Positions 34,132-41,750 of a DNA stretch of 64,000 nt are shown piece after piece (within the stretch, counting starts at the first letter, position 1; every line of letters starts with the position of its first letter). The DNA is from Lawsonibacter celer (lineage in GTDB: Bacteria > Bacillota > Clostridia > Oscillospirales > Oscillospiraceae), in NCBI RefSeq assembly GCF_014281125.1, contig NZ_JACOEA010000005.1:114339-178338 (forward strand). Reading direction: 5' to 3'. A program made the translations under genes and the position numbers. Under the pieces are notes generated by a model. The model did not search any database. It was not told the DNA's origin and saw only the letters and a list, made by a program, of their open reading frames with translations.

Positions 34132-34533
34132 ATGATGAAGATTTCAAAACTGGAGCTTTTGACCCTCCTTCTGGCGGCCGTTTTCCTGGCCTTCACAGCC
34201 GGATGGTTTTTGGGTGGGAGCCGACAGGCCGAAGGCGTGCGGGTGGAGACCCAGCGAACCCTGCGCCAGGCCGAGCCCATCGGGGCGCCCGCGCCGTCGC
34301 CGTCGGAGCAGACGCCAGCCCCGACGGAGCTGATCAACATCAATACTGCGGACGCGCAGACCCTGCAGCAGCTGCCGGGGATCGGGGAGAAGCGGGCCCA
34401 GGATATCATAGACTATCGGACTGAGCACGGACCCTTCCGGATCCCGGAGGATCTGACCAAGGTGGATGGGATCGGAGAGGGGACGCTGCAGGGCCTGATC
34501 GACCGGATTACAACAGGAGAGGAGCCCCAATGA
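34132..34533 (+). CDS. ComEA-like helix-hairpin-helix DNA-binding protein
   Basis: A 133-aa protein with one N-terminal membrane anchor (LLTLLLAAVFLAFTAGWFLG), a Pro/Ser-rich linker and a C-terminal ComEA HhH domain (ELININTADAQTLQQLPGIGEKRAQDIIDYRTEHGPF ... LTKVDGIGEGTLQGLI). ComEA binds double-stranded DNA outside the membrane during transformation, but stand-alone HhH proteins like this are common in clostridia without proven competence. The stop overlaps the response regulator start (ATGA), an unusual pairing. Confidence 0.9.
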   Translation: MMKISKLELLTLLLAAVFLAFTAGWFLGGSRQAEGVRVETQRTLRQAEPIGAPAPSPSEQTPAPTELININTADAQTLQQLPGIGEKRAQDIIDYRTEHGPFRIPEDLTKVDGIGEGTLQGLIDRITTGEEPQ

Positions 34534-35213
34534 AGATTTTAGTAGTAGACGACGAGAGGGTGCTGGTCAAGGGCATCAAATTCAACCTGGAGAGCGAAGG
34601 CTACCAGGTGGAGGTGGGCTATGACGGGGAAACCGCCGTGGATCTGGCCAGAAGCGGCGGCTTCGATCTGATTATCCTGGATCTCATGATGCCCAAAATT
34701 GACGGACTCCAGGCCTGTATGCGCATTCGGGAATTTTCCAATGTGCCCATTATCATGCTCACCGCCCGCAGCGAGGATGCAGATAAGATCATCGGCTTTG
34801 AGTGCGGCGCGGACGACTATATCACCAAGCCCTTCAACATTCTGGAGCTCAAGGCCAGGGTGCGGGCCTTGCTCCGCCGGGCGGGCATGGCCAACCAGAA
34901 GGAGAAGAACAGCCGCCTGAGCGTGGGGCACATCAGCCTGGATGCCGATTCCCGTACCGCCAAAAAAGACGGGCAGAGCGTGGACCTGACGGCTAAGGAG
35001 TTTGACCTGATGGAGCTGTTTCTGCGTAACCCGGGGCGGGTGTACTCCCGGGAGAATCTGCTCAATGTGGTCTGGGGCTACGAGTACGCAGGGGACTACC
35101 GCACCGTGGACGTGCATGTGCGCCGCCTGCGGGAGAAGCTGGAGCTGGATCCGGCCAACCCGGAGTATATTCTCACCAAATGGGGCGTGGGGTATTATCT
35201 GAAGAGCGTCTAG
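34530..35213 (+). CDS. OmpR/PhoB-family response regulator
   Basis: A 227-aa two-component regulator. The receiver domain has the acidic pocket DDE (D7, D8), phospho-acceptor D51 in LIILDLMMP, the TA motif Thr in MLTARSED and the conserved Lys in YITKPF. The C-terminal winged helix is of PhoB type (LTAKEFDLMELFLRNPGRVYSRENLLNVVWGYEYAGDYRTVDVHVRRLREKLE). It is cotranscribed with the ComEA-like gene upstream. The cognate kinase follows after a 229-base gap containing a large inverted repeat. Confidence 0.95.
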   Translation: MKILVVDDERVLVKGIKFNLESEGYQVEVGYDGETAVDLARSGGFDLIILDLMMPKIDGLQACMRIREFSNVPIIMLTARSEDADKIIGFECGADDYITKPFNILELKARVRALLRRAGMANQKEKNSRLSVGHISLDADSRTAKKDGQSVDLTAKEFDLMELFLRNPGRVYSRENLLNVVWGYEYAGDYRTVDVHVRRLREKLELDPANPEYILTKWGVGYYLKSV

Positions 35214-35242
35214 GTCCAGGGGGACGCTATCCCCCCTGAATA

Positions 35243-35286
35243 TGAGACCGCTGTGCCGCGCCGCCCTGCGCGGCACAGCGGTCTCA
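35243..35286. repeat. 19-base-stem inverted repeat between regulator and kinase genes
   Basis: TGAGACCGCTGTGCCGCGC (35243-35261) and its exact complement (35268-35286), loop CGCCCT. No T run follows, so it is not a standard terminator. It may attenuate or stabilise the regulator-kinase transcript. Confidence 0.8.
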
Positions 35287-35442
35287 ATACCCCCTCACCC
35301 GCCCGCAGCGCGGGTGCCTGCCCGCCGGTACGGGCAGGGGGCAGGGTCCTGCGGCGAAGTGAATGCGCCTGCGGACTTCTTTTTATTCTATTTCTGCCGG
35401 AGGCCGGTGTCTCCGGATTGTTCGGGGATCGAGGTGAGCGCC

Positions 35443-36900
35443 ATGGAAGATCAATCGAAGAAGGTGCCCTTCTGGCGCTCTCTGCGGACCAAGTTCGCCC
35501 TGACCTACATGGTCATTGTGGCTGCGGTGATCGTGTTGCTCAACACCTATCCGGTGCTGGTGTCCCAGGACCTGATGTATCAGTCCAAGAAGGCGTCCCT
35601 GCAGAGCCAGGCCGCGGTTATTGCCTCCGCCCTGGCGGGACCGGAGGTCCTGACGGCCGAGAGTGTGGAGCGGACCATCACGGTGCTGGGTATGCCCGGC
35701 GTGCGCAGGGTGATGGTCACGGACCCGGCGGGACAGATCCTTTACGACTACAACAATGGGGAGCGGGCGGGCACCGGGGGCCGTTATGCCCTGATCTGGG
35801 AGCTGACCACCGCTCTGCGGGGCAATGATGTGTTTCGCTCGGAATACCGGGAGGGGGCCTTCCGGAGCCGGGCGGCCGTGCCGGTGTCCTACCGGGGCAT
35901 GACCATGGGTGCGGTCTATCTCTACGAGTATGACACGGAGCAGGGCGCCCTGCTGCTGGGCATCCAGAGCAACCTGCGCTCCATGTCCGTGGTGATCTGC
36001 ATCGTGGCGGTGATTATGAGCGCGGTGTTCTCCCAGGCGCTCACCCGGCGGATCGGCGCGCTGCTCCGGGCCATCCGGGTGGTGCGGGAAGGCGAGTACA
36101 GCCACCGGGTGCCGGTGACCGGCGGGGACGAGCTGTCCCGGCTGGGGGAGGAGTTCAACGCCCTGACGGACCGCCTGCAGACCACCGAAGAGGTGCGCCG
36201 CCGGTTTGTCTCCGACGCCTCCCATGAGCTCAAGACGCCCCTGGCCTCCATCCGCCTGCTGACCGACTCCATCCTGCAGGCGGAAAATATGGACGACCAG
36301 ACGGCCCGGGAATTTGTCAACGATATCGGGGAGGAGGCGGAGCGGCTTACCCGCATTACGGAAAAGCTGCTCACCCTCACACGGCTGGACAACGCTCTGC
36401 CGGCCAAAATCGTGCCGGTGGACGTGGCCTGGGTGGCGGAAAAGGTGCGCCATATGCTCACCCCCCTGGCCCGGTCGGCGGAGATTACCCTGGAGAGCCG
36501 GCTGGAGGAGGACTGCCTGGTGCTTGCCACGGAGGACGACCTGTACCAGATTGCCTTCAACCTGATGGAAAATGCGGTGAAATACAATGTACCCGGGGGC
36601 CGGGTGATCGTCACGGTGTTCCGGCGGGGAGAGGGGCGCGCCTGCTGGGTCACCCTCCGGGTGGAGGACACGGGCGTGGGGATCCCGGAGGGGGATATGA
36701 CGAAGATCTTTGACCGGTTTTACCGGGTGGACAAGGCCCGCTCCCGGGCCGCGGGAGGCACCGGCCTGGGCCTGTCCATTGTCCGGGACATGGTGCGCCA
36801 GCACGGCGGGGCCGTCACGGTTCGCCGGCGGGAGCCGGAGGGCTCCTGCTTTGAGGTGTCTTTTCCCTATTACGCGGAAAAGGAGGAGATGCAGCCATGA
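35443..36900 (+). CDS. Membrane sensor histidine kinase
   Basis: A 485-aa kinase. ATG 35443 follows GAGGTGA. It has two membrane helices (ALTYMVIVAAVIVLLNTYPV and SMSVVICIVAVIMSAVF) enclosing an extracytoplasmic sensor of about 140 residues, then HAMP (RRIGALLRAIRVVREGEYSHRVPV), HisKA with the phospho-acceptor H261 in SDASHELKTPLASIRLL, and HATPase_c with N, G1 and G2 boxes (NLMENAVKYN, EDTGVGIPEGD, GGTGLGLSIV). It partners with the response regulator upstream. The stop overlaps the GerMN lipoprotein gene by ATGA, so that protein may report to or be controlled by the system. The signal is unknown. Confidence 0.94.
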   Translation: MEDQSKKVPFWRSLRTKFALTYMVIVAAVIVLLNTYPVLVSQDLMYQSKKASLQSQAAVIASALAGPEVLTAESVERTITVLGMPGVRRVMVTDPAGQILYDYNNGERAGTGGRYALIWELTTALRGNDVFRSEYREGAFRSRAAVPVSYRGMTMGAVYLYEYDTEQGALLLGIQSNLRSMSVVICIVAVIMSAVFSQALTRRIGALLRAIRVVREGEYSHRVPVTGGDELSRLGEEFNALTDRLQTTEEVRRRFVSDASHELKTPLASIRLLTDSILQAENMDDQTAREFVNDIGEEAERLTRITEKLLTLTRLDNALPAKIVPVDVAWVAEKVRHMLTPLARSAEITLESRLEEDCLVLATEDDLYQIAFNLMENAVKYNVPGGRVIVTVFRRGEGRACWVTLRVEDTGVGIPEGDMTKIFDRFYRVDKARSRAAGGTGLGLSIVRDMVRQHGGAVTVRRREPEGSCFEVSFPYYAEKEEMQP

Positions 36901-37814
36901 GGAAGCGTGTGCTGATCCTGCTGTGCGGGATAGCCCTGCTGCTGTGCGCCTGCATCGGGCAGGGCGCGGAGCGGGGACAGCCGCCGAAGGGCGCCTACGG
37001 GGTTTACTACGCCGTGTCCGCTTCAAACCGGGGAAGCGCCGCGGTGGACTGCGAATACCGCACCCTGGAGGAGGGCGCCCAGCCGGTGCCCGCGCTGATG
37101 GAGCTGCTGCTTGCCCAGCCGGAGAATCTGGGCCTGAGCTCCCCCTTCCCAACGGGCGTGCGGCTGCTCTCCTGGCAGCTGGAGGAGGGGCAGCTGCACC
37201 TGGACCTGTCCGAGCAGTACGGCGGGCTGTCCGGCGTGGCCCTTACGGTGGCGGACTACTGCATTGCCCTCACCCTGTGCCAGGTGGAGGGGGTAGAGCG
37301 GGTCTACATCACCGTGGAGGGGGACGAGATGCCCTTCCGGCGCACCCAGCAGCTGAGCGCGGACGACGTGGTCCTCTCCGGCGCGGAGGAAGAGGCCGTT
37401 CATGTGCGGGTGAGCCTCTGGTTCCCGCGCAGCCAGGGGGACGGCCTGGGGGTGGAATACCGCCAGGTGACGCGCACGGAGGAGCATCCCCTGCGGGAGG
37501 CGGTGCTCACCGCCTGGCTGTCCGGCCCGGAGTATCAGAGCCTGACCACCTCCGTGCCGGAGGACACGCAGATCCGCTCGGTAGAGCTGGAAAACGGGAT
37601 TTGCTATGTGAACCTGTCGGAGGATTTCCTGTCGGGTCTACCCTCGGACTCCGCCCAGAGGGCACTGTTGGTCTACGCCCTGGTCAACACCATGGGCAGC
37701 CTGGACTCGGTGGCCGGGGTGCAGCTGCTGGTGGAGGGGGAGGCCCCGGCCGCCATAGGCGGCGTGGACACGTCCCAGCCGCTGATTCCGGATCTGTCGC
37801 TGGAAAAGAATTGA
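36897..37814 (+). CDS. GerMN-domain lipoprotein
   Basis: A 305-aa lipoprotein with signal peptide and lipobox (LLLCAC, lipidated Cys near residue 20). Two GerMN domains (about 60-155 and 195-290) each include the typical ALMELLLAQPEN / AVLTAWLSGPEY helix and a beta hairpin (GVRLLSWQLEEGQLHLDLSEQYGG; IRSVELENGICYVNLSEDFL). GerM is a sporulation and germination protein in bacilli, while GerMN lipoproteins beside two-component systems (LpqB-like) are also common in vegetative cells. Translational coupling to the kinase gene suggests an accessory to signal sensing; this is an inference. Confidence 0.9.
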   Translation: MRKRVLILLCGIALLLCACIGQGAERGQPPKGAYGVYYAVSASNRGSAAVDCEYRTLEEGAQPVPALMELLLAQPENLGLSSPFPTGVRLLSWQLEEGQLHLDLSEQYGGLSGVALTVADYCIALTLCQVEGVERVYITVEGDEMPFRRTQQLSADDVVLSGAEEEAVHVRVSLWFPRSQGDGLGVEYRQVTRTEEHPLREAVLTAWLSGPEYQSLTTSVPEDTQIRSVELENGICYVNLSEDFLSGLPSDSAQRALLVYALVNTMGSLDSVAGVQLLVEGEAPAAIGGVDTSQPLIPDLSLEKN

Positions 37815-37840
37815 CAAGCCTGCTCCGGCGGGCGTAGGAT
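37811..37840 (+). promoter_or_regulatory. Predicted promoter of metY
   Basis: TTGACA (37811-37816) and TAGGAT (37835-37840) with an 18-base spacer. The -35 box overlaps the end of the preceding gene, and the metY start lies 46 bases downstream. Confidence 0.55.
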
Positions 37841-37886
37841 AAAAAGCAGCCTGTCTGCAACGCATATCACGAAAGGAAGAAACGCC

Positions 37887-39170
37887 ATGAGCCAGCAGCG
37901 CATCAGCACCCAGTGCATCCACGCCGGGTACACCCCGGGCAACGGGGAGCCCCGAAACATCCCCATCGTCCAGTCCACCACCTTCCGCTACGCCACCGGC
38001 GAGCAGATGGGCGCCCTCTTTGACCTGGAGGCGAGCGGCTATTTCTACACCCGCCTGCAAAACCCCACCAACGACCATGTGGCGGCCAAGATCTGCGCCC
38101 TGGAGGGGGGGACGGCGGCTATGCTCACCTCCTCCGGTCAGGCGGCCAACTTTTACGCCATTTTCAACATTGTCTCCTGCGGGGAGCACGTGGTGGCCTC
38201 CTCCGCCATCTACGGGGGCACCTACAATCTCTTTGCCGTCACTATGAAGCGCATGGGCATCCACTTCACCTTTGTGGAACCGGACTGCACCGGGGCGGAG
38301 CTGGAGGCGGCCTTCCGGCCCGAGACCCGGGCGGTGTTCGGCGAGTCCATCGCCAACCCGGCCCTCACTGTTCTGGACTTCGAGAAATTTGCCCGGGCGG
38401 CCCACGCCCACGGGGTGCCCCTGATTGTGGACAATACCTTCCCCACCCCGGTGAACTGCCGCCCCTTTGAGCATGGGGCGGACATTGTGACCCACTCCAC
38501 CACCAAATATATGGACGGCCACGCCAACACAGTGGGCGGCGCCATTGTGGACAGCGGGAAATTCGACTGGGACGCCCACGCGGACAAGTTCCCCGGCCTG
38601 ACCACCCCGGACGAGAGCTACCACGGGGTGACCTACACCCAGCGCTTTGGCCTGGAGGGGGCTTACATCACCAAGGCCACGGCCCAGCTGATGCGGGACT
38701 TCGGCTCCATTCCCTCCCCCCAGAACGCCTATTACCTGAACATCGGCCTGGAGACCCTGCCCCTGCGCATGGCCCGCCACTGTGAAAACGCCCTGGCCGT
38801 GGCCAGGTTCCTGAAGAACCACCCCAAGGTCTCCTGGGTGAGCTTCCCCGGCCTGGAGGGGGACAAATACTACGAGCTGGCCCAGAGGTATATGCCCGGC
38901 GGCACCTGCGGCGTGGTCTCCTTCGGCGTGAAGGGCGGACGGAAGGCGGCCTCCCGCTTCATGGCCGGGCTGAAGCTGGCCTCCATCGCCACCCACGTGG
39001 CCGATGCCAAGACCTGTGTGCTCCACCCCGCCTCCACCACCCACCGGCAGATGAGCGACGCCGAGCTGGCCGCGGCCGGCATCTCCCCCGACCTGGTGCG
39101 CCTGAGCGTGGGCATTGAGGACATTGCGGATATCCTGGCCGACGTGGAGCAGGCCCTGGCGGAGGTGTGA
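37887..39170 (+). CDS. metY: O-acetylhomoserine sulfhydrylase (MetY family)
   Basis: A 427-aa PLP enzyme of the Cys/Met metabolism family. It would convert O-acetylhomoserine and sulfide (or methanethiol) to homocysteine (or methionine). The N-terminal STQCIHAGYTPGNGEPRNIPIVQSTTFRY, the GGTAAMLTSSGQAA segment and the PLP-Lys of DIVTHSTTKYMDGH (about residue 208) are typical, as is the length. The start follows AAAGGAAG. The stop overlaps the prolyl-tRNA deacylase GTG, so the two are cotranscribed. No S-box or similar leader is visible. Confidence 0.92.
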   Translation: MSQQRISTQCIHAGYTPGNGEPRNIPIVQSTTFRYATGEQMGALFDLEASGYFYTRLQNPTNDHVAAKICALEGGTAAMLTSSGQAANFYAIFNIVSCGEHVVASSAIYGGTYNLFAVTMKRMGIHFTFVEPDCTGAELEAAFRPETRAVFGESIANPALTVLDFEKFARAAHAHGVPLIVDNTFPTPVNCRPFEHGADIVTHSTTKYMDGHANTVGGAIVDSGKFDWDAHADKFPGLTTPDESYHGVTYTQRFGLEGAYITKATAQLMRDFGSIPSPQNAYYLNIGLETLPLRMARHCENALAVARFLKNHPKVSWVSFPGLEGDKYYELAQRYMPGGTCGVVSFGVKGGRKAASRFMAGLKLASIATHVADAKTCVLHPASTTHRQMSDAELAAAGISPDLVRLSVGIEDIADILADVEQALAEV

Positions 39171-39733
39171 GAGCCGTGCACGTCAACCCCGAACTGTTTA
39201 CCACAGCGCCCAGTGAGGCCCGCGATCCCCGGGAGATGGCGGTCTACGCCCTGTTGGATGGGCTGGGCATCCCCTACACCCGCTGCGACCACGACTATGC
39301 CAACACCATGGCCGACTGCCTGGCGGTGGAGGCGGTGCTGGGCGTGCCGGTGTACAAGAACCTGCTGCTGACCAACCGGCAGCAGACCGATTTCTACCTG
39401 CTGATGATGCCGGGGGACAAACCCTTTAAGACCAAGGACCTGACCGCGCAGTTGGGCTGTGCACGGCTGTCCTTTGCCACGCCGGAGCACATGGAGGCCC
39501 TCCTGGGGGCGGCCCCCGGCTCGGCCAGCGGGTTTGAGCTGATGAACGACCGGGAGGGCAGGGTACGCCTGCTGATGGACCGGGAGCTGCTCTCGGGAGA
39601 ATATATCAGCGGGCATCCCTGTTTTTCCACCTCCACCCTGAAGGTGCGTATGGTGGATTTTCGCAACAAGTTTCTCCCGGCAGTCCGGCACGAGCCCACC
39701 ATCGTGGATCTGCCCCGGCCGGATACGGACTGA
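39167..39733 (+). CDS. Prolyl-tRNA deacylase / YbaK family (PrdX-like)
   Basis: A 188-aa protein starting at GTG 39167, overlapping the metY stop. It contains the YbaK/aminoacyl-tRNA editing fold (YALLDGLGIPYTRCDHDYANTMADC ... YKNLLLTNRQQTDFYLLMMPGDKPFKTKDLTAQLG), with the conserved Lys and the C-terminal GHPCFSTSTLKVRM segment of ProXp/PrdX proteins. These hydrolyse mischarged Ala-tRNA-Pro or Cys-tRNA-Pro. The gene ends before a strong terminator. Confidence 0.9.
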   Translation: MRAVHVNPELFTTAPSEARDPREMAVYALLDGLGIPYTRCDHDYANTMADCLAVEAVLGVPVYKNLLLTNRQQTDFYLLMMPGDKPFKTKDLTAQLGCARLSFATPEHMEALLGAAPGSASGFELMNDREGRVRLLMDRELLSGEYISGHPCFSTSTLKVRMVDFRNKFLPAVRHEPTIVDLPRPDTD

Positions 39734-39747
39734 CAGAGCGCGCCGCC

Positions 39748-39780
39748 GCCCCGAAGGTATCTGCCTTCGGGGCATTTTTT
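39748..39780 (+). terminator. Rho-independent terminator
   Basis: GCCCCGAAGG, loop TATCTG, CCTTCGGGGC, then ATTTTTT. It ends the metY-deacylase transcript. Confidence 0.92.
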
Positions 39781-39888
39781 GGTTAATGGATTCTTAAGGA
39801 CTTGTTGCCGTACTGTAACTTGCCAAGGGAAGTGGAAGCGGCTATGATAAAAATGGAAGATAAACACGATGTGAAAGGAGCGAACAAG

Positions 39889-41682
39889 ATGAAGCTGAGA
39901 TCATTTCTCGCCCTGGTCTTTTGCCTGTCCGTTCTGGCCGGTACGTCTGCCGGCGCGGCGGGGGCGCAGGAGGCGCTCTGGGAGCGTACGGAGCCTGGCG
40001 GGAACTATGTGACGGTCCGCCTGACGTATCCGGAAGGGCAGGAGCTGGCTTGGGCGGATACCCAGAAGCTGTGCGTCCGTTACGCGGATACCCTGGAGCC
40101 GGTGGCGCTGAGCAGCCTGTATAAATGGGGAGGCTACCTGTTCGCCACCGTTCCGGCCGCTCAGGCGGACCGGCCGCTGGAGGTATTCCAGGGCGATCCG
40201 CTGCATTTTATGGACCATGTGACGGTATGGGAGGGACATGAGTACTACGACGCCCCCGTGGGCACCGATGCGCTGAACCTCCGGGGGGTCATCCTGGGGG
40301 ACGGTACGGGACAGCTGAAGGCCGATTCGGCCATCACCCGGGCGGAGGCCTTCACCATTCTATGCCGTCTGCTCTCCCTGGAGCCGGGGGAGGAGCCGGG
40401 GTTTGCAGATGTGAAGAGCGGCGACTGGTACTATGAGACGGCCTCGGCAGCCCGGGCGGCGGGCATTACCAACGAGCCGGAGTACTTCCGCCCACTGGAC
40501 AGCGTGACCCGGGGCGAGTTCACGGTCATGCTCTGCCGGGCCATGAAGACCGTGGGCTGGCTGGACGAGGATGCGGAGTGCAAATGGACCCTGGAGGACT
40601 GGCAGGTGGAGGATGGGACAGAGATCCCGGATTGGGCTCTGCCGTCCTATCTGGCTCTGGCCTCCCACGGCGCGGCGCCCGCGCTCACCTGGGAAGAGAC
40701 TGGGGAGTCGGAGGACGGTGGGCCGGTATATAAGGTCCGTGTCGAATCGGGGCGGAAGATCACCCGGGGAGAGGTGATCGAGTTTGTGAGCAGCGCTTTG
40801 AGCTATGTGCCCCTCTACCCCTCCCCGGAGGCCATTGCATACGGCTTTGACCAGGCCATGCCGGTCATCGACGGCTCCACCTCCACCAAGCCATACACCG
40901 ACGCGGTGTATGCCGCCCTGTTTGACAACTATACCAATCACCCCCAGTACCCGGCCAAGCACTCCAAGAGCTACTATTCCTATGAGCGGCTGATCAGCGG
41001 CGAGGCGGACCTCCTCTTCGCCTCCACCAAGCCCACCGAGGCCACCCTGGCCAAGGCCAAGGCAGCCGGGGTGGAGCTGGAGCTTATCCCCATCGCCCAC
41101 GATGCCATGGTGTTCTTCACCAACAGTGCCAATTCTGCGGAAAATCTCACCATGGAGCAAATACGAAACGTATATGTGGATAATGCCTATACAAATTGGG
41201 ATGAACTGGGCGGCTCGGACGCGGCCTTTGTCCCCTATTGCCGCAATGGAGACAGCGGCAGCCAGGCTCAGATGGAGGAGTTCTTCCTGAAAGGGGCGGA
41301 AATCCATCCGGATATCAAGCGGGAGACCACCTCGGTGTCCATGGCCTCGGTGATTACCGACGTGGAGGAGGCCTATCAGGCCGAGCCTCTGACCTATGCC
41401 CTGGGGTACAGCATCTATTACTACTACCAGAGCGCCACTCAGATCCTGCTGGGCGATGTGGACGCCCTCAAGCTGCTCGCGGTGGAGGGGGTGTACCCCA
41501 GCGACGAGACCATTGCCGACGGCAGCTATCCCCTGGCGGGCTATAATTACGCAGTGGTGCGCTCCGACGAGCCGGAGGACTCCCCGGCCCGCCGCATGGT
41601 GGACTTCATGCTCAGCCAGCGGGGACAGGAATGCGTGCTCGGCGCGGGATTCGGCCCTCTGAAGCCTCTGGAAGGCGCATAA
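39889..41682 (+). CDS. SLH protein fused to a PstS-like phosphate-binding domain
   Basis: A 597-aa secreted protein. ATG 39889 follows AAAGGAG and starts a signal peptide (MKLRSFLALVFCLSVLAGTS). A beta-rich segment (about 30-115) is followed by SLH repeats (about 125-260: LGDGTGQLKADSAITRAEAFTILCRLL; FADVKSGDWYYETASAARAAGI) and from about residue 310 by a PBP_like_2/PstS-type solute-binding domain (MPVIDGSTSTKPYTDAVYAALF, then YERLISGEADLLFASTKPTE, FFTNSANSAENLTMEQIRNVY). The IDGSTSTKP loop is the phosphate-site signature of PstS. This anchors a phosphate binder to the wall rather than the membrane. It may be a surface phosphate trap; no Pst transporter genes lie nearby. Confidence 0.87.
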   Translation: MKLRSFLALVFCLSVLAGTSAGAAGAQEALWERTEPGGNYVTVRLTYPEGQELAWADTQKLCVRYADTLEPVALSSLYKWGGYLFATVPAAQADRPLEVFQGDPLHFMDHVTVWEGHEYYDAPVGTDALNLRGVILGDGTGQLKADSAITRAEAFTILCRLLSLEPGEEPGFADVKSGDWYYETASAARAAGITNEPEYFRPLDSVTRGEFTVMLCRAMKTVGWLDEDAECKWTLEDWQVEDGTEIPDWALPSYLALASHGAAPALTWEETGESEDGGPVYKVRVESGRKITRGEVIEFVSSALSYVPLYPSPEAIAYGFDQAMPVIDGSTSTKPYTDAVYAALFDNYTNHPQYPAKHSKSYYSYERLISGEADLLFASTKPTEATLAKAKAAGVELELIPIAHDAMVFFTNSANSAENLTMEQIRNVYVDNAYTNWDELGGSDAAFVPYCRNGDSGSQAQMEEFFLKGAEIHPDIKRETTSVSMASVITDVEEAYQAEPLTYALGYSIYYYYQSATQILLGDVDALKLLAVEGVYPSDETIADGSYPLAGYNYAVVRSDEPEDSPARRMVDFMLSQRGQECVLGAGFGPLKPLEGA

Positions 41683-41697
41683 GCGGAACTGAAGAAA

Positions 41698-41741
41698 AGC
41701 AAGCGCCCCGGATACGGCAAAGCCGTATCCGGGGCGCTTTT
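41698..41741. terminator. Bidirectional terminator
   Basis: An 18-base perfect stem AAGCGCCCCGGATACGGC, loop AAA, followed by TTTT on the plus strand and GCTTTTC on the minus strand, between convergent genes ending at 41682 and 41751. Confidence 0.9.
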
Positions 41742-41750
41742 GACGCCGAG

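Noticed and set aside
37638..39044. A 468-codon minus-strand frame opposite metY
   Set aside because: GC-rich antisense shadow; the plus strand has full MetY motifs, the minus strand has none.
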